A stretch of 64,000 bases of DNA, from contig JAZOPZ010000022.1 in NCBI GenBank assembly GCA_045655805.1, positions 51,020 through 115,019 of the forward strand, given 5' to 3'. Both the position numbers and the translations under genes were made by a program. Positions 59,234 to 64,000 of this stretch are shown here, piece by piece (position 1 is the stretch's first letter; each line of letters starts with the position of its first letter). Below the pieces are notes generated by a model. That model had not been told where the DNA came from. It saw nothing but the letters and a program-made list of their open reading frames with translations, and did no database searches. This stretch comes from UBA11475 sp045655805 (GTDB lineage: Bacteria; Bacillota; Clostridia; Christensenellales; Borkfalkiaceae).

Positions 59234-62200
59234 ATGTTTGAACTTAACAATTTCGATTCAATACAAATAGGTGTAGCATCCCCCGAAAGAATTAGGGAAT
59301 GGTCGTACGGTGAAGTAACCAAGTCCGAAACTATCAACTACAGAACTCAAAAGCCTGAAATGGGTGGTTTGTTCTGTGAAAAGATTTTCGGACCGGTTAA
59401 CGACTATCAATGCCATTGCGGTAAATACCGTGGTCCAAGATACAAAGGTATCGTTTGTGATAAGTGTGGCGTTGAACTCACCAAAAAAACCGTTCGTCGT
59501 GAAAGGATGGGGCATATAGAACTCGCCGCTCCTGTAGCGCATATTTGGTACAAAGGTTCTAAAATTCCACTTATTCTCGATATGAGTCCAAAGGACGTTG
59601 AAACCGTTTTAGCGTTCTCTTCTCACGTCGTTTTAGACCCTATGGGTACCGACCTTGCTTATAAGCAAGTTTTAACCGACCTTGAAAAGATGGATGCCGA
59701 AGAAAAGTACGGCTACAACTCTTTCAAAACCGGTATCGGCGCGGAAGCAATAAAAGAATTATTGATGGCTATCAACCTTGATGATGAAGCGGAAAAACTC
59801 CGTAAAATTATCAACGAAAGTGGTTCTAGCCAAAAGAGAATGAAAGCGGTAAAAAGAATAGAAATTATCGAAGCATTTCGTCGTAGCAAGAATAAGCCTG
59901 AATGGATGGTTTTAGACGTACTTCCTGTACTTCCAGCAAACATCAGACCTCTCGTTGCGCTTGACGGTGGTAGATTTGCCGCATCAGATCTCAACGAACT
60001 CTATAGAAGAGTTATAAATAGAAACAACAGACTTAAAAAATATATTGAATACGGCGCTCCTGACATTATGGTTCGTAACGAAAAGAGAATGTTACAAGAA
60101 GCCGTTGATTCTCTCATTGAAAACGACAAGCGTTCAAACCCTGTCAAAGGTGCATCAAATAGAGCACTCAAATCGCTCTCACAAATGCTCAAGGGTAAGC
60201 AAGGTCGTTTCAGACAAAACCTTCTCGGTAAGCGTGTTGACTTCTCTGGTCGTTCGGTTATCGTCGTAGGTCCTGAACTTAAACTTTATCAATGTGGTTT
60301 GCCAAAGGAAATGGCTATTGAACTTTTCAAGCCTTTCGTAATGGCAAAACTCTTGGAAAAACACATTTCGGAAAATCACCGTGCCGCTAAAAACGACGTT
60401 GACAAGAAAATCCCACAAGTTTGGGATATCTTGGAAGAAGTTATTAAGGAACACCCTGTTCTTTTGAACCGTGCTCCTACACTCCACAGATTGTCAATTC
60501 AAGCGTTCGAACCGGTTCTTATCGAAGGTAGAGCAATTAAACTTCACCCACTCGTTTGTGGCGCGTTCAACGCTGACTTCGACGGTGACCAAATGGCTAT
60601 CCACGTACCACTTTCAATCGAAGCACAAGCCGAAGCAAGATTCTTGATGCTTGCATCAAACAACATCTTAAAACTCGCTGACGGTAAGCCTGTTATGAAC
60701 CCTTCGCAAGATATGGTTATGGGTTCTTACTACCTTACCCTCGTAAGAAAAGTTATCGGTAAAAAGTACAACGCTTTGGGTAGAGAAGATGAAAACGGTG
60801 AACTTTACAACGGTCACCTTTACATCTCTGAAGACGAAGCAATTATGGCTTACCAACTCAAAGTTATCGGCTTGCAAGAAGAACTTTACGTTAAGCGTAC
60901 GGTTGAACTTCCTGACGGCACTTCAGTAACCGGCAAGGTAAAGACTACCGTAGGTAGAATTATCTTCAACCAAAACGTTCCGCAAGATTTAGGTTTTGTA
61001 AAGAGAGAAAAACCTGAAGATTATCTTGCGTATGAAATTGACTTTGTAGTTAAAAAGAAACAACTTTCAAAAATCGTAGATTACAGTTTTAAAGTACACG
61101 GTGCTAAAACCACTGGTGAAGTTCTTGATAGAATTAAATCACTCGGTTACAAATTCTCTACGATTGCATCTATAACCACTTCAGTCTTTGATATGAACGT
61201 TCCAAAGGCTAAAAAGGCTATCTTGGCAAAGGCAGAAGAAGAAGTATTAAAGATTAACAAATTCTTCAAGCGCGGTTATATTACTGAAAACGAAAGATAC
61301 AAAAAGGTTATCGAACTTTGGGGTAAAGCAACTGCTGACGTTACTGAAGAACTTAAAAAGACGCTCGACGATTACAATCCAATTTGGATGATGGCTGACT
61401 CGGGTGCCCGTGGTTCTATCGACCAAATTAAGCAACTTGCCGCAATGCGTGGTAACATGTCCGACCCTAACGGTCGTACCATTGAAATTCCTGTTAAATC
61501 AAACTTCCGTGAAGGTCTTACTATTCTTGAATACTTCATTTCATCACACGGTGGTAGAAAGGGTATGGCAGATACGGCACTTAAAACGGCTAACTCTGGT
61601 TACTTGACTAGAAGACTCGTAGACGTTTCGCACGAAGTAGTAGTTACTGAAGACGATTGTGGCGACTCTAACGGTATGGAAGTTTCTACTATTTACGATA
61701 TCAACGGCAAAATAGTTGAATCCCTTGAAGATAGAATTAAGGGTAGATTTGCCGCTAAAGACGTTATCACTGAAGATGGTGAAGTTCTCGTTTCGGCAGG
61801 CACTATGATTACCGACGATATGGCTGAAAAAATCGCTAAAGCAGGCGTTACTAAAGTTCGTATCAGAAGCGTATTCTCTTGTAAATGTAAAAACGGCGTT
61901 TGCGCTAAATGTTACGGTAAAGATATGTCTAACGGTAAGCCTGTTAAGCGTGGTGAGGCAGTCGGCGTTATCGCTGCTCAATCAATCGGCGAACCTGGTA
62001 CGCAACTTACGATGAGAACCTTCCACACGGGTGGTATCGCATCAACCGGAGATATTACGCAAGGTCTTCCTAGAGTAGAAGAACTTTTCGAAGCCCGTAA
62101 ACCTAAACACACGGCAATCGTTTGTGAAGATTCGGGTAAAGTAAGAATTTCTACCAAGGAAAAACTTATTCACTTAATTATTACCAAAAACGACGGTACC

Positions 62201-62800
62201 GAAAAGGATATTACTATTCCGTTTGGTACTAGCGTTATCGTTAAGGACGGCGACACCGTTGAACCAGGAACTATCTTAACTAGTGGTTCTGCATATCCAC
62301 AAGATATTTTAAGAACTCAAGGCGTTAAGGGTGTACAAGACTATATTCTTAAAGAAGTTCAAATGGTTTACCGTAGTCAATCCGTTGAAATTAACGATAA
62401 ACACATCGAAATTATTATTCGTCAAATGCTCAAAAAGGTTCAAATTGAAAACCCAGGCGACACCGATATTTTACCGGGTGAAAAAATCGACCTTTACAGA
62501 TTTGAAGAAAAGAACCTTGACGCGCTTGAAAATGGCAAAATGCCAGCAGCAGGTAAGAGAATTTTACTCGGCATTACCGATACTGCGCTCGCAACCGAAA
62601 GTTTCTTGTCGGCAGCGTCTTTCCAAGAAACCACTAGCGTTCTCACCGATGCGGCAATCAAAAATAAGATTGACCCACTCGTTGGTCTTAAAGAAAACGT
62701 TATCATCGGTAAACTTATTCCTGCAGGTACCGGCGTAGAAGAATATAAGCGTTTGTCACCACAAACCGTTCAAGAAATGCCAGTATTCGTTGAAGAATAA
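59234..62800 (+). CDS. rpoC: DNA-directed RNA polymerase beta' subunit
   Basis: 1188 residues, usual for Bacillota. N-terminal zinc site CHCGKYRGPRYKG..CDKC (about 58-77), active-site NADFDGDQM (about 447-455) with the magnesium aspartates, bridge-helix and trigger-loop segments (GEPGTQLTMRTFHTGG near 916-931) and the second zinc site CKCKNGVCAKCYG. GAGG precedes the start. After the stop a short palindrome (62809-62825: ACCCTAT/ATAGGGT) lacks a T run, so termination here is weak or absent. Confidence 0.98.
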   Translation: MFELNNFDSIQIGVASPERIREWSYGEVTKSETINYRTQKPEMGGLFCEKIFGPVNDYQCHCGKYRGPRYKGIVCDKCGVELTKKTVRRERMGHIELAAPVAHIWYKGSKIPLILDMSPKDVETVLAFSSHVVLDPMGTDLAYKQVLTDLEKMDAEEKYGYNSFKTGIGAEAIKELLMAINLDDEAEKLRKIINESGSSQKRMKAVKRIEIIEAFRRSKNKPEWMVLDVLPVLPANIRPLVALDGGRFAASDLNELYRRVINRNNRLKKYIEYGAPDIMVRNEKRMLQEAVDSLIENDKRSNPVKGASNRALKSLSQMLKGKQGRFRQNLLGKRVDFSGRSVIVVGPELKLYQCGLPKEMAIELFKPFVMAKLLEKHISENHRAAKNDVDKKIPQVWDILEEVIKEHPVLLNRAPTLHRLSIQAFEPVLIEGRAIKLHPLVCGAFNADFDGDQMAIHVPLSIEAQAEARFLMLASNNILKLADGKPVMNPSQDMVMGSYYLTLVRKVIGKKYNALGREDENGELYNGHLYISEDEAIMAYQLKVIGLQEELYVKRTVELPDGTSVTGKVKTTVGRIIFNQNVPQDLGFVKREKPEDYLAYEIDFVVKKKQLSKIVDYSFKVHGAKTTGEVLDRIKSLGYKFSTIASITTSVFDMNVPKAKKAILAKAEEEVLKINKFFKRGYITENERYKKVIELWGKATADVTEELKKTLDDYNPIWMMADSGARGSIDQIKQLAAMRGNMSDPNGRTIEIPVKSNFREGLTILEYFISSHGGRKGMADTALKTANSGYLTRRLVDVSHEVVVTEDDCGDSNGMEVSTIYDINGKIVESLEDRIKGRFAAKDVITEDGEVLVSAGTMITDDMAEKIAKAGVTKVRIRSVFSCKCKNGVCAKCYGKDMSNGKPVKRGEAVGVIAAQSIGEPGTQLTMRTFHTGGIASTGDITQGLPRVEELFEARKPKHTAIVCEDSGKVRISTKEKLIHLIITKNDGTEKDITIPFGTSVIVKDGDTVEPGTILTSGSAYPQDILRTQGVKGVQDYILKEVQMVYRSQSVEINDKHIEIIIRQMLKKVQIENPGDTDILPGEKIDLYRFEEKNLDALENGKMPAAGKRILLGITDTALATESFLSAASFQETTSVLTDAAIKNKIDPLVGLKENVIIGKLIPAGTGVEEYKRLSPQTVQEMPVFVEE

Positions 62801-62852
62801 TAAAAAACACCCTATTATATAGGGTAAAACACAAAAAAGAGCGTTTATTCGT

Positions 62853-62913
62853 TTGACTAAACCTCTTAAAAATGATAAAATATCGTAGGTTACGGTCAAA
62901 AGCCGTAGCCTAC
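62853..62913 (+). promoter_or_regulatory. Promoter and 5' hairpin of the rpsL (str) operon
   Basis: TTGACT (62853-62858), 17 bp, TAAAAT (62876-62881). An 11-bp hairpin, GTAGGTTACGG (62885-62895) with CCGTAGCCTAC (62903-62913) including one U-G pair, begins at or near the predicted transcript start and could protect the 5' end or regulate the operon. Confidence 0.6.
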
Positions 62914-62979
62914 TAAAACAAGACTTCTTTAAACGGGGGACCGTTTTCTGAATATCCGAAAATTACAAGGAGGTAAATT

Positions 62980-63348
62980 ATGCCAACAATCAACCAGTTA
63001 ATCAGACAAGGCAGGAAGAAACTTACTTACAAGTCAAAGTCTCCAATTTTGGACGAATGTCCTCAAAAGAGAGGCGTGTGCTTATCAGTAACCACAACCA
63101 CTCCTAAAAAGCCTAACTCAGCACTTCGTAAAATTGCAAGAGTACGTCTTACAAACAAAGAAGAAGGTACGGTTTACATCCCAGGTGAAGGCCACAACTT
63201 ACAAGAACACAGCTCAGTTCTTATCCGTGGCGGAAGAATCAAAGACTTACCTGGTGTAAGATATCACATCGTACGTGGCGCATTAGATACGGCTGGCGTT
63301 GCAAAACGTAAACAAAGCAGATCTAAATACGGCGCAAAAAAATCTTAA
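62980..63348 (+). CDS. rpsL: 30S ribosomal protein S12
   Basis: 122 residues, the standard short form. Decoding-site protein; MPTINQLIRQGRKK, PQKRGVC, TTTPKKPNSALRK (streptomycin-relevant Lys of PKKPNS) and PGVRYHIVRGALD are conserved. AAGGAGG at ideal distance before the ATG. The streptomycin sites Lys43 and Lys88 equivalents appear to be wild-type lysines. First gene of the str operon. Confidence 0.98.
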   Translation: MPTINQLIRQGRKKLTYKSKSPILDECPQKRGVCLSVTTTTPKKPNSALRKIARVRLTNKEEGTVYIPGEGHNLQEHSSVLIRGGRIKDLPGVRYHIVRGALDTAGVAKRKQSRSKYGAKKS

Positions 63349-63420
63349 TATTTAACTGACTTTACAATTTTTAATTAACAATCGTATTTAATTAAACGAA
63401 AAGAAGAATTCAGTTAAACC

Positions 63421-63575
63421 CCTACTTATTCGGATTCAAAAACAAATTTACCCGAAAATAAAGTAGGCAGTATGCCCAAGTGGCAGAAGGTTCGCCTTTG
63501 CGAAAAGCAAAGAGTGATAGCTGTACTGTAATGGGTAAACCCCAAACAGTTGCCATCAAAAAGTGGTGGCGAAAA
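63421..63575 (+). promoter_or_regulatory. Highly structured rpsL-rpsG intercistronic RNA
   Basis: The 254-bp gap before rpsG is too long for a simple str operon. It can fold into a stem CCTACTT/AAGTAGG (63421-63467) extended by TTCGG/CCGAA, GGCA/TGCC, then a closed multibranch: TGGCA (63481) with TGCCA (63551) enclosing AAGG-TTCG-CCTT (a UUCG tetraloop), TTTGC/GCAAA and ACTGT..GGGTAAACCC..ACAGT. In E. coli, S7 represses its own operon by binding the rpsL-rpsG gap; this RNA is a candidate for an analogous site. No promoter or tRNA is seen in it. Confidence 0.45.
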
Positions 63576-63602
63576 AAAGAAAACTTAAAGGAGATAAATA
63601 AA

Positions 63603-64000
63603 ATGCCAAGAAGAGGTAATGTACCAAAAAGAGACGTTTTACCTGATCCTTTATACAACAGCAAGGTTGTAACAAAAGTTATCAATCAGGTAATGCTTGA
63701 CGGCAAAAAAGGTATTGCACAAGGTATCGTTTATGATGCATTTGAAATCATAAAAGAAAAACTTGGTCAAGACCCAATGGAAGTCTTCACGCAGGCTCTT
63801 AACAATATCACACCTACAGTAGAAGTAAAAGCAAGGAGAGTAGGTGGTGCTAACTATCAAGTTCCTATTGAAATCAGGGCTGACAGAAAGCAAACTCTTG
63901 CTATTAGATGGCTTGTAATCGCTGCAAGAAAAAGAAGCGAAAGAGAAATGTGCTCAAGACTCGCAGGAGAACTTATGGACGCATACAACAATGCGGGTGG
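63603..64000 (+). CDS. rpsG: 30S ribosomal protein S7, cut by the window edge
   Basis: 132 complete codons before the window ends; full S7 has about 156. Begins MPRRGNVPKRDVLPDPLYNSK, with VMLDGKKGIAQ and ARRVGGANYQVPIEI..RK..LAIRWL, all standard S7. Assembles the head of the 30S subunit by binding the 3' domain of 16S rRNA. AAAGGAG precedes the ATG. Follows rpsL after the structured gap. Confidence 0.97.
   Translation, partial: MPRRGNVPKRDVLPDPLYNSKVVTKVINQVMLDGKKGIAQGIVYDAFEIIKEKLGQDPMEVFTQALNNITPTVEVKARRVGGANYQVPIEIRADRKQTLAIRWLVIAARKRSEREMCSRLAGELMDAYNNAG

Noticed and set aside
62809..62825. Terminator after rpoC
   Set aside because: The palindrome ACCCTAT/ATAGGGT has only 7 bp of AT-containing stem and no T tract; recorded in the rpoC entry as a weak element only.
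63468..63560. tRNA-Leu-like segment (GCCCAAGTGGCAGAAGG, then GGTTCG)
   Set aside because: No acceptor stem closes around it, GGTTCG is far too close to the D-arm-like part, and no CCA-side or anticodon arm can be drawn. The bases fit better as hairpins of the rpsL-rpsG gap.

Overview
The window is a densely coded chromosomal stretch from a low-to-moderate GC Gram-positive bacterium, best placed in Bacillota, class Clostridia, and probably an uncultured gut lineage. The evidence is gene order and signals: yqfC-yqfD-pgpH-ybeY-era-yqzL-recO, an rsmD/coaD-ylbJ plus ylbM (tmcAL) neighbourhood, a PyrR attenuator ahead of a pyr operon, yceD-rpmF, pta-ackA, GGAGG-type ribosome binding sites and TTGACA-17-TATAAT promoters. 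Species or family cannot be fixed from the sequence alone. No rRNA, tRNA, CRISPR array or complete insertion sequence was seen.

Layout. 1-6.5 kb: the tail of a GH43-like glycosidase, a zinc-dependent phospholipase C-like protein, a leucine carboxyl methyltransferase-like enzyme, a large putative glycoside hydrolase and transketolase. 6.7-13.6 kb: proS, membrane proteins, mnmE, a LysR regulator and uppP with a tiny overlapping ORF. 13.7-18.7 kb: the yqfC-recO operon. 18.8-21.5 kb: pyruvate phosphate dikinase (ppdK). 21.5-24.1 kb: an accessory patch with an XRE/zinc-ribbon pair flanked by two identical 41-bp terminator copies, then a decayed araC and a truncated GH2 gene. 24.1-33.6 kb: pyrR-pyrC-carB-pyrK-pyrD-pyrF-pyrE-pyrB-pyrI behind a recognisable PyrR attenuator. 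33.9-36.2 kb: tandem ATP-type and PPi-type phosphofructokinases. 37.2-37.6 kb: a non-coding transcription unit with its own promoter and terminator. 37.7-41.7 kb: a membrane GDPD, a lipoprotein and alr. 42.3-47.6 kb: an rsmD-coaD fusion, ylbJ-like, rarA, a C39-like peptidase gene broken by a stop, and tmcAL. 47.8-52.5 kb: pta-ackA, yceD-rpmF and a sodium symporter. 52.6-54.9 kb: GH43, the ispD-ispF fusion and rqcP. 55-64 kb: rpoB-rpoC and the start of the str operon (rpsL, rpsG).

How it fits together. Central carbon genes (tkt, ppdK, pfkA, PPi-type pfk, pta, ackA) suggest a fermentative sugar metabolism that can use pyrophosphate in glycolysis and makes ATP from acetyl phosphate. Glycosidase genes and remnants point to plant or host glycan use. 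Translation and RNA-quality genes (proS, mnmE, rsmD, tmcAL, ybeY, era, rqcP, rpmF, rpsL, rpsG) make up much of the rest.

The most unusual element is the roughly 365-nt non-coding unit at 37.2-37.6 kb. It carries four consensus-like Shine-Dalgarno sequences, three of them followed at normal spacing by an ATG that opens a frame of only 2 to 7 codons. A dispersed intergenic repeat of about 27 bp (seven copies found by eye, most just downstream of terminators) and two genes or modules bracketed by duplicated terminators are further structure that the gene list does not explain.
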